This document shows positions 8,933 to 21,132 of a stretch of 60,959 bases of DNA, piece by piece; positions within the stretch are counted from its first letter, which is position 1; each line of letters starts with the position of its first letter. Where the stretch lies: contig NZ_ACIS01000015.1 in NCBI RefSeq assembly GCF_000174355.1, positions 1 through 60,959 of the forward strand. The letters run 5' to 3'. Under the pieces are notes generated by a model, which saw only the letters and a list, made by a program, of their open reading frames with translations, made no database searches and was not told the origin of the DNA. The position numbers and the translations under genes are program-made. Source of the DNA: Pseudogulbenkiania ferrooxidans 2002. Lineage in GTDB: Bacteria; Pseudomonadota; Gammaproteobacteria; Burkholderiales; Chromobacteriaceae.

Positions 8933-11563
8933 ATGTGGAATGCTACCCGCCTGCGTCTGGCAGCGGCTCTCGTCGTGCTGGCCACCGTGCTGGCCCTGCC
9001 AGCCTACTGGCTGCGCCTGGAGCACAGCCACGACGTCTTGCGGGCGCAGGCGTTGCAGCAGAGCGCCCTGCACGCCGAGCAGATGGCGGCCGCGCTGGCC
9101 GACAGCCAGGCCGGCGCGCTGGCCAACGTCGACTTCGCGCTGCAGGGCCTGCGCGCGGAATACCTGGTGGCGCCCGAGCAGGTGGCGCTGCACGCCAGGC
9201 AGATCATCGCCACCTTCCCGGCCGGCATGCTGAGCCAGATCGCGGTGATCAACGCCGACGGCTACCTGACCTTCTCCAGCCTGAACGACTCGCTGCACGT
9301 CTACCTGGGTGACCGCGACCACTTCAAGGTGCACGCCATCAGCCGCACCGACCAGATCTACATCAGCAAGCCGGTGCTGGGGCGGGTGTCCCAGGCCTGG
9401 AGCATCCAGTTCTCGCGCCCGATGTACCGCGACGGTAAGTTTGCCGGGGTGATGGTGTTCTCGATTGCGCCGGACTTCTTCATCAACCGTTTCGGCGCGC
9501 TGCGCCTGGGGCCGAACGACACCCTGGCGCTGTTGCGCAGCGATGGCCGCTTTCTGGCGCGCAATCGGCTGCAGGACAAGGCGATGGGGCAGCCGTTCGA
9601 CTTCAACGCGCCGTTCCGCGGCCCGTCCCCCGCCGCGCATGGCAGCTTCCGCCTGACTTCCACGCTCGACCACGTGCCGCGCATCCACGCCTGGCAGCTG
9701 CTGGAGGTGTTCTCGCTGATCGCCGTGGTCGGTTTCGACGAGCGCGCCGTGCTGGCACCGGTCGAGCGCACCATCGCCGCCAGCCGCGAACAGAGCACGG
9801 TGGGGTCGCTGCTGCTGGCCGGCTGCGCCGCGGCCCTCGCGCTGCTGCTGTTGCGCCTGGCGCGTCAGCAGCACGCGCTGGACGAGAGCGAGGCGCGTTA
9901 TAGCGGCCTGTTCGAGAACAACGCCGCCATCAAGCTGCTGGTCGACCCGGCCGGCGCCCGCATCGTCGACGCCAACCCCGCCGCCGCCGAGTTCTACGGC
10001 TACCCGCGCGAGGTGCTGGCGCGGATGCGCCTGCCGCAGCTGATCTCGCTGCCGGCCGAGGTGCTGCAGCGCGAAATGGAGCGCGCGCTGTCCGGCGAGA
10101 GCGCCCGCTTCAGCTGCGTCCACCACCTCGCCAACGGCGAGCAGCGCCAGGTCGAGGTCTACACCGGGCCGGGCCCATTGGACGGCCGCAACCTGCTGCA
10201 CTGCATTGTGCACGACGTCAGTCCCCGCCATGAACTGGCGCGGCGGCTGCGGCACAGCGAGGAACAACTCCAGGCCCTGTTCGACAGCGTGGCCATGGGT
10301 GTCGCCGTGGTCGACGCCGACGGCGCGGTGAGCGCCGCCAACCCGCTGGCGCGGCGCCTGCTGGGGCTCGACGAGGCGGGCTGGATGCGGCCCGAGCGCT
10401 GGCTGGTGCACCCGGACGGCACGCCGCTTGCCGCCGCTCAGGCACAAGGACTGGCGGCGGTGCGCGACGCGGCCCCGCTCGAGCACGAACAGCTCGGCAT
10501 CGCCAGCCATGGCGCCGAACCGCAGTGGCTGTCGCTCAGTGCCCGTCCGCTCGGCGGCGACGCCCAGGGCCGGACACCCGCGGCGCTGCTGGCATTCAGC
10601 GACGTCTCGCCGCTCCTGGCCGGCCAGGCGGCGCAACGGCTGGCGCAGTCGGTGTTCGACGCCGCCAGCGAAGGCATCATGGTGACCGATCTCGACAGCG
10701 TCATCGTCACGGTCAACCACGCCTTCAGCCTGCGCAGCGGCTACAGCGCCGACGAGATCGTCGGCCACACCCCCGCCATGCTGGCCTCGGGCTGGCACGA
10801 TGAGGCCTTCTACCGGACGCTGTGGCAACGCCTGCGCCAGGACGGCCATTGGGAGGGCGAGATCAACAACTGCCGCAAGAATGGCACGGTGCAGGCCGAG
10901 TGGCTGAAGATTTCGGTGCTGGCCGACGAACAGGGCCGGCCCAGCCACTACGTTGCGCTGTTCAGCGACATCTGCCCCGAGCGGCAGCGCCAGCAGGCAG
11001 CCTGGCAGCAGGCCCACTGCGACACCCTGACCGGTCTGCCCAACCGCACCCTGCTGCTGGCCCGGACGTCGCGCGCCATGGCACGCGCCGAGGCACACGG
11101 CCAGCGCGTCGCGCTGCTCTATCTCGATCTGGAGCGCTTCCAGCCGATTGCCGCGCGCTACGGCGAAGCAGCCGGCGAGCAGCTGCTGCGTCAGGTCGGG
11201 CGGCGTTTGGAGAATGGCTTGCGCCCGCAGGATTGCGTGGCGCGGCTGGGGTGTGACGAATTCGCGGTCCTGCTGGCCGACCTGCCGCAGGACGCCACCG
11301 CCATCGCCGAACGGGTGGAGCCGCTGCTGGCGCGGCTGGCCAATCCGTTCATGCTGGGCAAGCACCGTGTCGAGATCGCGCTGCGCGTCGGCGTCGCGGT
11401 GTATCCCGGCGACGGCAACGAGCCCGCCCACCTGCTTGCCCGTGCCGAGTTGCTGTCCCGTTCCGGCACCCCGGGTGCCCCGTTGCTGCTGGCGTCGGGG
11501 AGCCCGCCGGGCCGAGGGGGCTTACTTGCCGATGCAGAAGCGGCTGAAGATCACCCCGAGTAG
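8933..11563 (+). CDS. Membrane PDC/PAS sensor with degenerate GGDEF domain
   Basis: 876 residues. A helix at ~5-27 and a second membrane segment at ~287-306 bracket a periplasmic PDC/dCache sensor with the typical [12 protein letters not shown] and SKPVLGR stretches. Three PAS-like modules follow (about 320-430, 440-560 and 570-690), the last with [14 protein letters not shown]. The C-terminal diguanylate-cyclase-like domain opens [13 protein letters not shown], but the signature GGDEF reads GCDEF (residues 773-777), the metal/substrate segment is LDLERFQPI, and the last helix is poorly conserved. It may therefore not make cyclic di-GMP; a receptor or scaffold role is possible. Its 3' end overlaps the convergent mnmE by 42 bp. 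No clear ribosome-binding site is seen. Confidence 0.85.
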   Translation: MWNATRLRLAAALVVLATVLALPAYWLRLEHSHDVLRAQALQQSALHAEQMAAALADSQAGALANVDFALQGLRAEYLVAPEQVALHARQIIATFPAGMLSQIAVINADGYLTFSSLNDSLHVYLGDRDHFKVHAISRTDQIYISKPVLGRVSQAWSIQFSRPMYRDGKFAGVMVFSIAPDFFINRFGALRLGPNDTLALLRSDGRFLARNRLQDKAMGQPFDFNAPFRGPSPAAHGSFRLTSTLDHVPRIHAWQLLEVFSLIAVVGFDERAVLAPVERTIAASREQSTVGSLLLAGCAAALALLLLRLARQQHALDESEARYSGLFENNAAIKLLVDPAGARIVDANPAAAEFYGYPREVLARMRLPQLISLPAEVLQREMERALSGESARFSCVHHLANGEQRQVEVYTGPGPLDGRNLLHCIVHDVSPRHELARRLRHSEEQLQALFDSVAMGVAVVDADGAVSAANPLARRLLGLDEAGWMRPERWLVHPDGTPLAAAQAQGLAAVRDAAPLEHEQLGIASHGAEPQWLSLSARPLGGDAQGRTPAALLAFSDVSPLLAGQAAQRLAQSVFDAASEGIMVTDLDSVIVTVNHAFSLRSGYSADEIVGHTPAMLASGWHDEAFYRTLWQRLRQDGHWEGEINNCRKNGTVQAEWLKISVLADEQGRPSHYVALFSDICPERQRQQAAWQQAHCDTLTGLPNRTLLLARTSRAMARAEAHGQRVALLYLDLERFQPIAARYGEAAGEQLLRQVGRRLENGLRPQDCVARLGCDEFAVLLADLPQDATAIAERVEPLLARLANPFMLGKHRVEIALRVGVAVYPGDGNEPAHLLARAELLSRSGTPGAPLLLASGSPPGRGGLLADAEAAEDHPE

Positions 11564-12874
11564 ATCGTCCGGGGTGAATTCGCCGGTCACTTCCGACAGC
11601 GCGTGCTGCGCCAGGCGCAGCTCCTCGGCGAACAGCTCCACCTGCTGCCACACCGTCTCGGCCAGCGCCAGGTGCTCGGCGGCACGGCGGATGGCGTCGA
11701 GGTGGCGTTCGCGCGCCAGGAACACCCCTTCGCTGGCGCCACGGTAGCCGATCATCTCCAGCAGCTTGGCGCGCAGCAGCTCCACCCCGGCCAGGGTGCG
11801 CGCCGACAGCCGCACCACCGGATGGCCGTCTTCTTCGGCCAACCCCGGCGCTTCGCCCGACAGGTCCACCTTGTTGAACACGAACACGCGCGGCAGGCGT
11901 TCCGGCAGCTTGGCCAGGATGGCGCTCACTTCGGCGCCCACCCCCTCGCGGCTGTCCACCAGCACCAGTACCAGGTCGGCACGCTGCACCGCCTGCCAGG
12001 TGCGCTCGATGCCGATCTTCTCCACCACGTCGTCGGTGTCCCTGAGGCCGGCGGTATCGATCACGTGCACCGGCACGCCGTCGATGACGATCTCCTCGCG
12101 CAGCGTGTCGCGCGTGGTGCCGGCGATGTCGGTGACGATGGCGACGTCGTCGCCCGCCAGCGCGTTCAAGAGCGACGACTTGCCGACGTTGGGCTGCCCC
12201 ACCAGCACCACGTGCATGCCCTCGCGCAGGATCGCGCCCTGGCGCGCCGTGGCCTGCACCTGGGAGAGCCGGGCGCGCACCCCGCCGAGCTTGCCGCGCG
12301 CGTCGGCGGCCTCGAGAAAGTCGATCTCCTCGTCCGGAAAGTCGAGCGTGGCCTCCACCAGCATCCTGAGCGTGATCAGCTCGTCCACCAGCTGGTGGAT
12401 CTCGTGCGAGAACGCGCCCTTGAGCGATTTGAGCGCACTCTTCGCCGCGGTCTCGCTGGACGCGTCGATCAGGTCGGCCACGCTCTCGGCCTGCGCCAGA
12501 TCGAGCTTGTCGTTGAGGAAGGCGCGCTTGGTGAACTCGCCCGGCTCGGCCAGCCGCGCCCCCAGCTCGAGGCAGCGCGAGAGCAGCATGTTGAGCACCA
12601 CCGGCCCGCCGTGGCCCTGCAGCTCCAGCACATCCTCGCCGGTGAATGAGTTCGGGCCGGGGAAGTACAGCATCAGGCCGTTGTCGATGGCCGTGCCGTC
12701 GGCGGCGACGAAGTCGCTGTAGGTGGCGTAGCGCGGCTGCGGGGTCTTGCCGCCCGAGATGGCCTGGGCAAACGGCAGCAAACCACGGCCGGAGACGCGG
12801 ATGACGCCGACGCCGCCACGGCCGGGAGCGGTGGCGATGGCGCAGATGGTGGTCGGAGTGTAGGCAAGCGACAT
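11522..12874 (-). CDS. mnmE: tRNA modification GTPase MnmE (TrmE)
   Basis: 450 residues from [20 protein letters not shown] (E. coli 454). With MnmG it installs the carboxymethylaminomethyl group on the wobble uridine of certain tRNAs. The N-terminal tetrahydrofolate-binding domain has [12 protein letters not shown] and [20 protein letters not shown]. The inserted G domain has the P-loop [14 protein letters not shown], the switch [20 protein letters not shown] and NKVD. The C-terminal CIGK carries the catalytic Cys. AGGA lies 8 bases before the start. It is separated from yidC by a terminator and a structured repeat, so it probably has its own promoter. Confidence 0.98.
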   Translation of the reverse strand: MSLAYTPTTICAIATAPGRGGVGVIRVSGRGLLPFAQAISGGKTPQPRYATYSDFVAADGTAIDNGLMLYFPGPNSFTGEDVLELQGHGGPVVLNMLLSRCLELGARLAEPGEFTKRAFLNDKLDLAQAESVADLIDASSETAAKSALKSLKGAFSHEIHQLVDELITLRMLVEATLDFPDEEIDFLEAADARGKLGGVRARLSQVQATARQGAILREGMHVVLVGQPNVGKSSLLNALAGDDVAIVTDIAGTTRDTLREEIVIDGVPVHVIDTAGLRDTDDVVEKIGIERTWQAVQRADLVLVLVDSREGVGAEVSAILAKLPERLPRVFVFNKVDLSGEAPGLAEEDGHPVVRLSARTLAGVELLRAKLLEMIGYRGASEGVFLARERHLDAIRRAAEHLALAETVWQQVELFAEELRLAQHALSEVTGEFTPDDLLGVIFSRFCIGK

Positions 12875-12918
12875 GGTGGCGATCCTGCGGCAAAGGCGGA
12901 AAAGACGGAAAAATCTGG

Positions 12919-13094
12919 CCGAAACGGTCTCTGAGCCTATTTCATTAGGCGGCTGCGCCTTTGCATCTTGAGCGCCGGCAGTGCGCGGAATCCTCATGTA
13001 CTGTGTGTACATTCCGGTTCCTGTGCGCTGGCTGCCCTCAACCTGCTTGGGCTCGCTCGCCTCCTGAAATAGACTTTTGTTTAGACCGTTTCGG
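12919..13094. repeat. Interspersed structured repeat, copy 2
   Basis: 176-bp imperfect palindrome between yidC and mnmE. The outer arms ccgaaacggtct / agaccgtttcgg pair perfectly, the next block ctatttca pairs with tgaaatag, and the apical stem is atgtac / gtacat around a short loop. The left half ttgagcgccggcag and right half ctggctgccctcaa are also complementary with mismatches. The apical stem differs from copies 3 and 4 by paired changes. Confidence 0.8.
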
Positions 13095-13133
13095 GCAAGT
13101 TTTTCTCTGGCTGGCCACGCCCAGCGTGCCAGG

Positions 13134-13161
13134 AAAAAAGCCCGGCCATCAAGGCCGGGCT
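13134..13161 (-). terminator. Rho-independent terminator after yidC
   Basis: 9-bp stem agcccggcc / ggccgggct with a 5-base loop, followed on the minus strand by a run of six T. It lies about 24 bases past the yidC stop and ends the rpmH-rnpA-yidD-yidC transcription unit. Confidence 0.9.
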
Positions 13162-13184
13162 CGTCATCGGGAGTGCAAAGCGGC

Positions 13185-14837
13185 TCAGGACTGCAGCGCC
13201 AGCTTCTTGGCCTTCTCGATCTGCTTGTTGATGTACCACTGCTGGGCGATCGACAGCACGTTGTTCACCACCCAGTACAGCACCAGACCGGCCGGGAAGA
13301 AGAAGAACATCGCCGAGAACGCCAACGGCATGATCTTCATCATCTTCGCCTGCATTGGGTCGGCCGGCGGCGGGTTCAGGAAGGTCTGCAGGAACATGGT
13401 GATGGCCATGATCGCCGGCAGCACGTAGAACGGGTCCGGGCGGGCCAGATCGTTGATCCACAGCGTCCACGGCGCCTGGCGCAGCTCGACCGAAGCCAGC
13501 AGCGACCAGTACAGGCCGATGAACACCGGAATCTGGATCACCATCGGCAGGCAGCCGCCGAGCGGGTTGACCTTCTCGCTCTTGTACATCTCCATCACGG
13601 CCTGCTGCATCTTCATGCGGTCGTCGCCGTACTGCTCCTTCAGGCGTTCCAGACGCGGCGCCAGCGCCTTCATCTTGCCCATCGAGCGGTACGAGGCGGC
13701 GGTCAGCGGGTAGAACAGCGCCTTCACGGTCAGCGTCAGCAGGATGATCGCCCAGCCCCAGTTGTTCACCAGCGCGTGCAGCTTGGTCAAGAGCCAGAAC
13801 AGCGGCGAGGCGAAGATGTGCACCCAGCCGTAGTCCTTGGCGTACTCCATGCCGTCGGCCACCTTGGTGATGATGTCGAACTCTTCCGGACCGGCGTACA
13901 GCGGCACGGTGATCGAGCGGCTGGCGCCCGGCGCGATGGCCGGCAGATCCACCAGCGTGGCGGCGGAGAACAGACCGTTGCTGCTCTTCAGCTCGAAGCG
14001 GCACGGCTGGCCGGCGGCGCACACGCTCTGGCCGCCCAGCGGCTTGATGATCCAGGCGCTCATGAAGTAGTGCTGCAGCATCGACACCCAACCGTTGTCG
14101 GCGCTCTTGACGTAGTCACCCTTGCCCTTGGTCAGATCGTCGAACGACACCTTCTGGAACTTGCCGTCGGTGGTGTACACCGCCGGGCCGGTGAAGGTGC
14201 TCGCAAAGCGGCCTTCGCCTTCCGGCTTCTGGCCGTCGCGCAGCAGGCGGAAGTAGGCGGTCGGGGCGACCGGCGCGCTGCCGCTGTTGCTGATGTCGTA
14301 ACGCACGTCGATGTCGTAGGCGCCCTTCTTGAAGGTGTATACCTTGCTTACCTTGACGCCGTTGGCTTCAGGCGCGGTCAGCTTCACCTCCAGCTTGTCG
14401 CCGTTCATCTGGTAGCTGGTCTTCTCGGCCGTGAACACGGTCTTGTGCGTCGGCAGCGCCGGGTTGGAGGCAGCCACCAGACCGGTCTGCGCCACGTACA
14501 CGCGGCCGCCCTTGTCGGTGAACAGCTCGAACGGCTTGCTGGCGTCCTCGGCGGCGTTGTGCTTCAGCAGATCCAGGCGACGCAGGTCACCCCCCACGGT
14601 GTCGATCTCCGCCTTGTAGAGGTCGGTGCTGACCGTGATGCGCTGGCCCGACGTCAGCTTGGCGGCATCGGCCGGCTGGGCTGCCGCGCTCGGGGCGGCC
14701 GGGGCTCCCGGCGCACCCGCCGTAGTCTGGCTCTTGGCCAGCTGCTGCGGGGTCGGTTTGGGCGCAAAATATTCCTGCCAGAGCAGCAGGATGCTCATGG
14801 ACAGAACGATGAAAATGATCAGTCGTTTGGAATCCAT
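13185..14837 (-). CDS. yidC: Membrane protein insertase YidC
   Basis: 550 residues (E. coli 548). YidC inserts and folds inner-membrane proteins alone or with SecYEG. The N-terminal signal-anchor [19 protein letters not shown] is followed by a large periplasmic beta domain (~60-330) and the conserved five-helix core from about residue 355, with [10 protein letters not shown], the cytoplasmic coiled region [20 protein letters not shown] and the C-terminal [22 protein letters not shown]. The gene order rpmH-rnpA-yidD-yidC is the standard one beside dnaA. Confidence 0.98.
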   Translation of the reverse strand: MDSKRLIIFIVLSMSILLLWQEYFAPKPTPQQLAKSQTTAGAPGAPAAPSAAAQPADAAKLTSGQRITVSTDLYKAEIDTVGGDLRRLDLLKHNAAEDASKPFELFTDKGGRVYVAQTGLVAASNPALPTHKTVFTAEKTSYQMNGDKLEVKLTAPEANGVKVSKVYTFKKGAYDIDVRYDISNSGSAPVAPTAYFRLLRDGQKPEGEGRFASTFTGPAVYTTDGKFQKVSFDDLTKGKGDYVKSADNGWVSMLQHYFMSAWIIKPLGGQSVCAAGQPCRFELKSSNGLFSAATLVDLPAIAPGASRSITVPLYAGPEEFDIITKVADGMEYAKDYGWVHIFASPLFWLLTKLHALVNNWGWAIILLTLTVKALFYPLTAASYRSMGKMKALAPRLERLKEQYGDDRMKMQQAVMEMYKSEKVNPLGGCLPMVIQIPVFIGLYWSLLASVELRQAPWTLWINDLARPDPFYVLPAIMAITMFLQTFLNPPPADPMQAKMMKIMPLAFSAMFFFFPAGLVLYWVVNNVLSIAQQWYINKQIEKAKKLALQS

Positions 14838-14859
14838 CTCTCGTTACCGGGAAAGGTGG

Positions 14860-15069
14860 TCAGGGAACCGGGTCGTAGCCGCTGCCACCCCAGGGGTGAC
14901 AGCGCGAAATACGCCGAACAGCCAGCCAGCCGCCTTTGCAGGCGCCATGTTTCTTCACCGCCTCGATCGCGTAGCCGGAACAGGTCGGCACATAGCGACA
15001 GCGCGGCGCGAGCCACGGGCTGATGGCGACCTGATAGCAACGGATCAGGAAGATGAAGAGGCGTGACAT
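14860..15069 (-). CDS. yidD: Membrane protein insertion efficiency factor YidD
   Basis: 69 residues. Family motifs are all present: [19 protein letters not shown], the cysteine-containing [15 protein letters not shown] and [18 protein letters not shown]. YidD is a small membrane-associated helper of YidC-dependent insertion. Its start lies 25 bases inside the end of rnpA, the usual translational coupling, and yidC follows after a short gap. Confidence 0.96.
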   Translation of the reverse strand: MSRLFIFLIRCYQVAISPWLAPRCRYVPTCSGYAIEAVKKHGACKGGWLAVRRISRCHPWGGSGYDPVP

Positions 15070-15407
15070 CGGGCTAGTTTACCAAAGAGTGAGGACAACG
15101 CCGTGACAGCTTCGGTGCGCGTCTCGCGGTCGAACACGAGGCGGGAACGCACCACGTAATCGAAGGAGCCGAGCGTCTGCTGGTTCAGGCGGAACCACTC
15201 TCGAACGGTGCGCTTGATGTAATTACGGCGATACGCCCGCTTGGCGACCTTCTTGCCGACCACGAGACCGAGTCGCGGGCGGTTAAGGCCGTTGGGGCGG
15301 GCGTATACCTGAAAATAGGGATTGCTGCGCGCTTGCCGCAAACTAAAAACGGATGAAAATTCATCCGTTTTCAACAGCCGGTGCGCACGGCGAAAGCGAA
15401 AGGCCAA
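15045..15407 (-). CDS. rnpA: Ribonuclease P protein component
   Basis: 120 residues. This basic cofactor of the RNase P ribozyme is needed for 5' maturation of tRNAs. [17 protein letters not shown] is the N-terminal signature and [20 protein letters not shown] followed by KRTVREWFR is the RNR box. The best start is a TTG only 3 bases after the rpmH stop codon; no ATG fits the family length. Codons 13-23 are unusually A+T-rich for this genome and encode a perfect hairpin in the mRNA, described as a separate feature. The 3' end overlaps yidD. Confidence 0.96.
   Translation of the reverse strand: MAFRFRRAHRLLKTDEFSSVFSLRQARSNPYFQVYARPNGLNRPRLGLVVGKKVAKRAYRRNYIKRTVREWFRLNQQTLGSFDYVVRSRLVFDRETRTEAVTALSSLFGKLARCHASSSS
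15346..15371 (-). promoter_or_regulatory. Intragenic terminator-like hairpin in rnpA 5' region
   Basis: In the transcript, AAAACGGATGAA and TTCATCCGTTTT form a perfect 12-bp inverted repeat separated by 2 bases, with five U at the 3' side. It lies 37-62 nucleotides into rnpA, after the abundant rpmH message. It may attenuate transcription so that rnpA, yidD and yidC are made at lower level than rpmH. Confidence 0.6.
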
Positions 15408-15410
15408 AAC

Positions 15411-15545
15411 TTACACGGCCAGACGCTTGCGACCCTTGGCGCGGCGGGCGGCCAGAACGGCGCGACCACCACGGGTCTTGGAGCGTACGAGGAAGCCGTG
15501 GGTGCGCTTGCGGCGCGTGGTCGAAGGCTGGTAAGTGCGTTTCAT
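15411..15545 (-). CDS. rpmH: 50S ribosomal protein L34
   Basis: 44 codons reading [19 protein letters not shown] and ending GRKRLAV, the canonical L34 sequence of a small basic protein of the large ribosomal subunit. It is the first gene of the leftward unit, followed 3 bases after its stop by rnpA. A consensus-like sigma-70 promoter lies about 42 bases upstream. Confidence 0.98.
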   Translation of the reverse strand: MKRTYQPSTTRRKRTHGFLVRSKTRGGRAVLAARRAKGRKRLAV

Positions 15546-15586
15546 GATTCGGTGTTCCTATTTCGAAACGAGGAAATAAACGCGTG

Positions 15587-15615
15587 ATTTCACAAGAAAA
15601 CCCCGGCTTTGTCAA
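15587..15615 (-). promoter_or_regulatory. Sigma-70 promoter for rpmH
   Basis: On the minus strand TTGACA is followed after exactly 17 bases by TGAAAT, a good -35/-10 pair about 42 bases upstream of the rpmH start. The DnaA box lies about 20 bases upstream of the -35, a position from which DnaA could influence it. Confidence 0.65.
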
Positions 15616-15635
15616 TCGCTAATTTTTTCGCTCCC

Positions 15636-15644
15636 TGTGGATAA
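15636..15644 (-). promoter_or_regulatory. Consensus DnaA box
   Basis: tgtggataa, the exact complement of TTATCCACA. It is the only perfect DnaA box noticed in the window. It may serve dnaA autoregulation, origin function or both. Confidence 0.75.
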
Positions 15645-15880
15645 CTTTCCGGAAAACTATTAGAATGTCAAAACTTAGCGCCCCCCACCCGCTGCGTAAG
15701 AATTGAACAGAAACCTTCCCCCTGCGGGCAAGGTTAGCCGCTCCGGCTGGGAGGATGCGCCTCTGCGCCATGCCGAACACTGACCGCCGCGCCGCCCACG
15801 AGGCCCTGGCACGGCGGTATCTCCCGCCTTCGCGACAACGGACAACGGCGGGATTTTTTGCTTTTTATTGCGTGTACTTA

Positions 15881-17281
15881 ATGACCGAACTGGATCAATT
15901 CTGGCCTGCGTGCCTCGCTCGCCTCGAGGGCGAACTGTCTTCACAGCAGTTCAACACCTGGATCAAGCCGCTGGCCGCCGAACTCACCGAGGACGGCGTG
16001 CAGCTGTTGGCGCCCAACCGCTTCATCATGCAGTTCATCAAAGACCGTTTCCTCGGTCGCATCGAGGAACTGGCGGTGGAGCTGATGGGCGAGGTGCCGG
16101 TCGAGCTGCGCCTGGGCAGCCCCAATGCCGCCCCGGCGGTGGTGCCGGCCAAGCCGGCCGCGCCGAGCGGCAAGAGCGCACCGGCCGGCGGCGCGGCCCC
16201 GGCCGTGGCCACCCCGGCCAAGCAGGCGGCGGTCAAGGCCATCGGCGGCGGGCACGAAAGCACCCGGCTCAACCCGGCGTTCACCTTCGACACCCTGGTG
16301 ACCGGTAAGGGCAACCAGCTGGCGCGCGCCGCGGCGATGCAGATCGCCGAGAACCCGGGCGACCAGGCCTACAACCCGCTGTTCGTGTACGGCGGCGTCG
16401 GCCTCGGTAAGACCCACTTGATCCAGGCCATCGGCAACCACGTCTACCAGAAGAACCCGCAGGCCAAGATCCGCTACATCCACGCCGAGCGCTACGTGGC
16501 CGACATCATGCGCGCCTACCAGCACAAGGCCTTCGACGAGTTCAAGCGCTACTACCACTCGCTCGACCTGCTGCTGATCGACGACATCCAGTTCTTCGCG
16601 GGCAAGAACCGCACCATGGAAGAATTCTTCTATGCCTTCAACGCCCTCTTGGAAAGCGGCAAGCAGGTCATCATGACCTGCGACACCTACCCCAAGCAGA
16701 TCGAAGGCATGGACGAGCGCCTGATCTCGCGTTTCAGCTGGGGGCTGACCGTCGAAATCCAGCCGCCGGAGCTGGAAATGCGCGTGGCCATTCTGATGAA
16801 GAAGGCCGAGGCCGACAGCATCAAGCTCGACCACACCGTGGCCTTCTTCATCGCCCAGAACGTGCGCTCCAACGTGCGCGAACTGGAAGGCGCCTTGAAG
16901 CGCGTGGTGGCCTACGCCCGCTTCACCAACCAGAGCATCTCGCTGGAACTGGTCAAGGAAGCGCTGAAAGACATCCTCGCCGCCGGCAACCGCCAGGTGA
17001 CGGTGGACGCCATCCAGAAGACCGTGGCCGAGTACTACAAGATCAAGCTGGGCGACATGCACAGCAAGAAGCGCAGCCGCGACATCGCCCGGCCGCGCCA
17101 GATCGCCATGGCGCTGGCCAAGGAGCTGACCCAGCTCTCGCTGCCCAACATCGGCGACGCTTTCGGCGGGCGCGACCACACCACGGTGCTGCACGCCTGC
17201 AAGACCATCGCGGAGATGCGCGGCAGTGACGCCGACATCGGCCACGATTACGATACCCTGCTGCAAATGCTGCGCAACTAA
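15881..17281 (+). CDS. dnaA: Chromosomal replication initiator DnaA
   Basis: 466 residues from MTELDQFWPACLARLEGELS, the usual domain I start; the frame continues upstream but with no family character. DnaA binds DnaA boxes and opens oriC. Domain I runs to ~85, followed by an Ala/Pro-rich linker. The AAA+ domain has Walker A GGVGLGKTHLIQAIG, Walker B LLLIDDIQFF and the arginine-finger region DERLISRFSWGL. Domain IV ends with the DNA-binding signature RDIARPRQIAMALAKELT and GGRDHTTVLHACK. dnaN follows after 23 bases. Confidence 0.98.
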   Translation: MTELDQFWPACLARLEGELSSQQFNTWIKPLAAELTEDGVQLLAPNRFIMQFIKDRFLGRIEELAVELMGEVPVELRLGSPNAAPAVVPAKPAAPSGKSAPAGGAAPAVATPAKQAAVKAIGGGHESTRLNPAFTFDTLVTGKGNQLARAAAMQIAENPGDQAYNPLFVYGGVGLGKTHLIQAIGNHVYQKNPQAKIRYIHAERYVADIMRAYQHKAFDEFKRYYHSLDLLLIDDIQFFAGKNRTMEEFFYAFNALLESGKQVIMTCDTYPKQIEGMDERLISRFSWGLTVEIQPPELEMRVAILMKKAEADSIKLDHTVAFFIAQNVRSNVRELEGALKRVVAYARFTNQSISLELVKEALKDILAAGNRQVTVDAIQKTVAEYYKIKLGDMHSKKRSRDIARPRQIAMALAKELTQLSLPNIGDAFGGRDHTTVLHACKTIAEMRGSDADIGHDYDTLLQMLRN

Positions 17282-17304
17282 AAAAACTTTCGGGAGCCCG
17301 GAAC

Positions 17305-18411
17305 ATGCTGATTCTGCAAGCTGAACGCGATGCCCTGCTGAAACCGCTGCTGGCGGTGACGGGGATTGTCGAGCGTCGCCACACGCTGCCCATCCTGTCC
17401 AACGTGCTGATCGAGAAAAAGGACGGCGCGGTGGGCTTTCTGGCCACCGACCTGGAAATCCAGATCACCACGGCCAGCGCTGAAACGCTGCCGGGCGAAT
17501 CGTTCCGCCTGACCACCTCGGCCAAGAAGCTGCAGGACATCCTGCGCGCCATTCCCGGTAACTCCACCGTGTCGCTGGAGCAGCAGGACAACCGCCTGAC
17601 GCTGAAAGCCGGCAAGAGCCGCTTCAACCTGCAGACGCTGCCGGCCGAAGACTTCCCGCTGTTGTCGGTCAACGGCACGCCGGAAGCCACCTTCAGCCTG
17701 CCGCAGAAAGAACTCAAGCGTCTGATCTCGCAGGTGCAGTACAGCATGGCGGTGCAGGACATCCGCTACTACCTGAACGGCCTGCTGATGCAGACCGACG
17801 ACAACCAGGTGCGCCTGGTGGCCACCGACGGCCACCGCCTGGCTTTCGCCGCCGCCGAAATCGACACCTCGCTGCCCAAGGCCGAGGTGATCCTGCCGCG
17901 CAAGACCATCATCGAGCTCTACAAGCTGCTGCAGGATAGCGACGAGCCCATCACCATCGAAGTGCTGGCCAACCAGGTGCGCTTCACCTTCGGCTCCACC
18001 GTCATCATCAGCAAGGTGGTGGACGGCAAGTTCCCCGACTACAACCGCGTCATCCCGCTCGACAACGACAAGCTGTTCCTGATCGACCGGCTCACCTTCC
18101 TGCACGCGCTGCAGCGCGCCGCCATTCTCGCCAACGAGAAATTCCGCGGCGTGCGCCTGGTGCTCAAGCCGGGCAGCCTGTCCATTCTGTGTACCAACAG
18201 CGAACAGGAAGAAGCCGAAGAAGAGCTGGAAATCGACTACGGCGGCGGCGAGCTGGAAATCGGCTTCAACATCAACTACCTGCTGGACGTGCTCACCAAC
18301 CTGCCGGCCGAAACGCTGCAGCTGGCCTTCGGCGACGCCAACCGCAGCACGCTGGTGACCATTCCGGACTACAGCCAGTTCAAGTACATCGTGATGCCGA
18401 TGCGCATCTAA
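17305..18411 (+). CDS. dnaN: DNA polymerase III sliding clamp (beta subunit)
   Basis: 368 residues, the standard clamp length (E. coli 366). It encircles DNA as a dimer and tethers Pol III. Clamp signatures include GIVERRHTLPILSNVLIEK near the N-terminus, LVATDGHRLAFA in the middle domain, and the invariant C-terminal IVMPMRI. It probably shares a transcript with dnaA, with CGGGAG before its ATG. No recF follows; the next gene is gyrB. Confidence 0.98.
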   Translation: MLILQAERDALLKPLLAVTGIVERRHTLPILSNVLIEKKDGAVGFLATDLEIQITTASAETLPGESFRLTTSAKKLQDILRAIPGNSTVSLEQQDNRLTLKAGKSRFNLQTLPAEDFPLLSVNGTPEATFSLPQKELKRLISQVQYSMAVQDIRYYLNGLLMQTDDNQVRLVATDGHRLAFAAAEIDTSLPKAEVILPRKTIIELYKLLQDSDEPITIEVLANQVRFTFGSTVIISKVVDGKFPDYNRVIPLDNDKLFLIDRLTFLHALQRAAILANEKFRGVRLVLKPGSLSILCTNSEQEEAEEELEIDYGGGELEIGFNINYLLDVLTNLPAETLQLAFGDANRSTLVTIPDYSQFKYIVMPMRI

Positions 18412-18441
18412 CGCGGTTTCGGCCGGCCTCGGGCATCACCA

Positions 18442-18477
18442 GGTTGGCCGAAGACGAAGGCGGGGGCCTCCCCCGCC
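18442..18477 (+). repeat. Uptake-like motif and GC hairpin between dnaN and gyrB
   Basis: ggttggccgaa, one of the recurring copies of the TTCGGCCAACC motif (reverse orientation), is followed 7 bases later by a perfect 8-bp GC hairpin ggcggggg-cct-cccccgcc. There is no T-run, so termination is doubtful; a partial attenuator before gyrB is possible. Confidence 0.5.
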
Positions 18478-18482
18478 GGTGA

Positions 18483-20900
<2,418 letters not shown>

Positions 20901-20925
20901 TCGCTAAGTTCGTCGAAATACCGAG

Positions 20926-20955
20926 AACCGGCCACGGCAACGTGGCCGGTTTTTT
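20926..20955 (+). terminator. Rho-independent terminator of gyrB
   Basis: 11-bp perfect stem aaccggccacg / cgtggccggtt with a GCAA tetraloop and a T6 tract, 26 bases past the gyrB stop. Confidence 0.95.
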
Positions 20956-20980
20956 CATAGCCCATCGCCGGTTAAACCGC

Positions 20981-21012
20981 CATGTCTGCGGTAAATCCGA
21001 CCTTCAACCCAG
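20981..21012 (+). repeat. Diverged copy of the repeat near the TSUP permease gene
   Basis: catgtc...gtaaatccgac...cccag keeps the order of blocks seen in the pair beside the TSUP permease gene. The similarity is loose, and the element marks the left edge of the accessory island. Confidence 0.3.
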
Positions 21013-21132
21013 CGGTAGTAGTGGGGATAAGTTTATCTGATTGATGAGGCGCAAGGGATCAGCTCAACCGCTGTGCAAATGGCCCATAAAGTGCGTAACA
21101 TGCTTACGTATTAATGCATATGGGGTAAGGCT

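Larger units (their letters stand above)
15546..15880. other. rpmH-dnaA intergenic region, candidate origin region
   Basis: 335-bp divergent intergenic region holding the rpmH promoter, one consensus DnaA box and A+T-rich stretches (e.g. aattttttcg). Only a single perfect box is visible, so a full oriC with clustered boxes is not demonstrated here; the gene context (rpmH and dnaA flanking) is where betaproteobacterial origins often lie. The right half, about 15680-15870, is GC-rich and shows no recognisable element other than the dnaA leader. Confidence 0.4.

Noticed and set aside
12875..13012. N-terminal extension of mnmE into the repeat, giving a 496-residue protein
   Set aside because: The extra residues ([21 protein letters not shown]) are translated repeat sequence; the conserved start with ribosome-binding site is at 12874.
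18459..18477. GC hairpin before gyrB as a true terminator
   Set aside because: No T-run follows it; kept only as a structural element.
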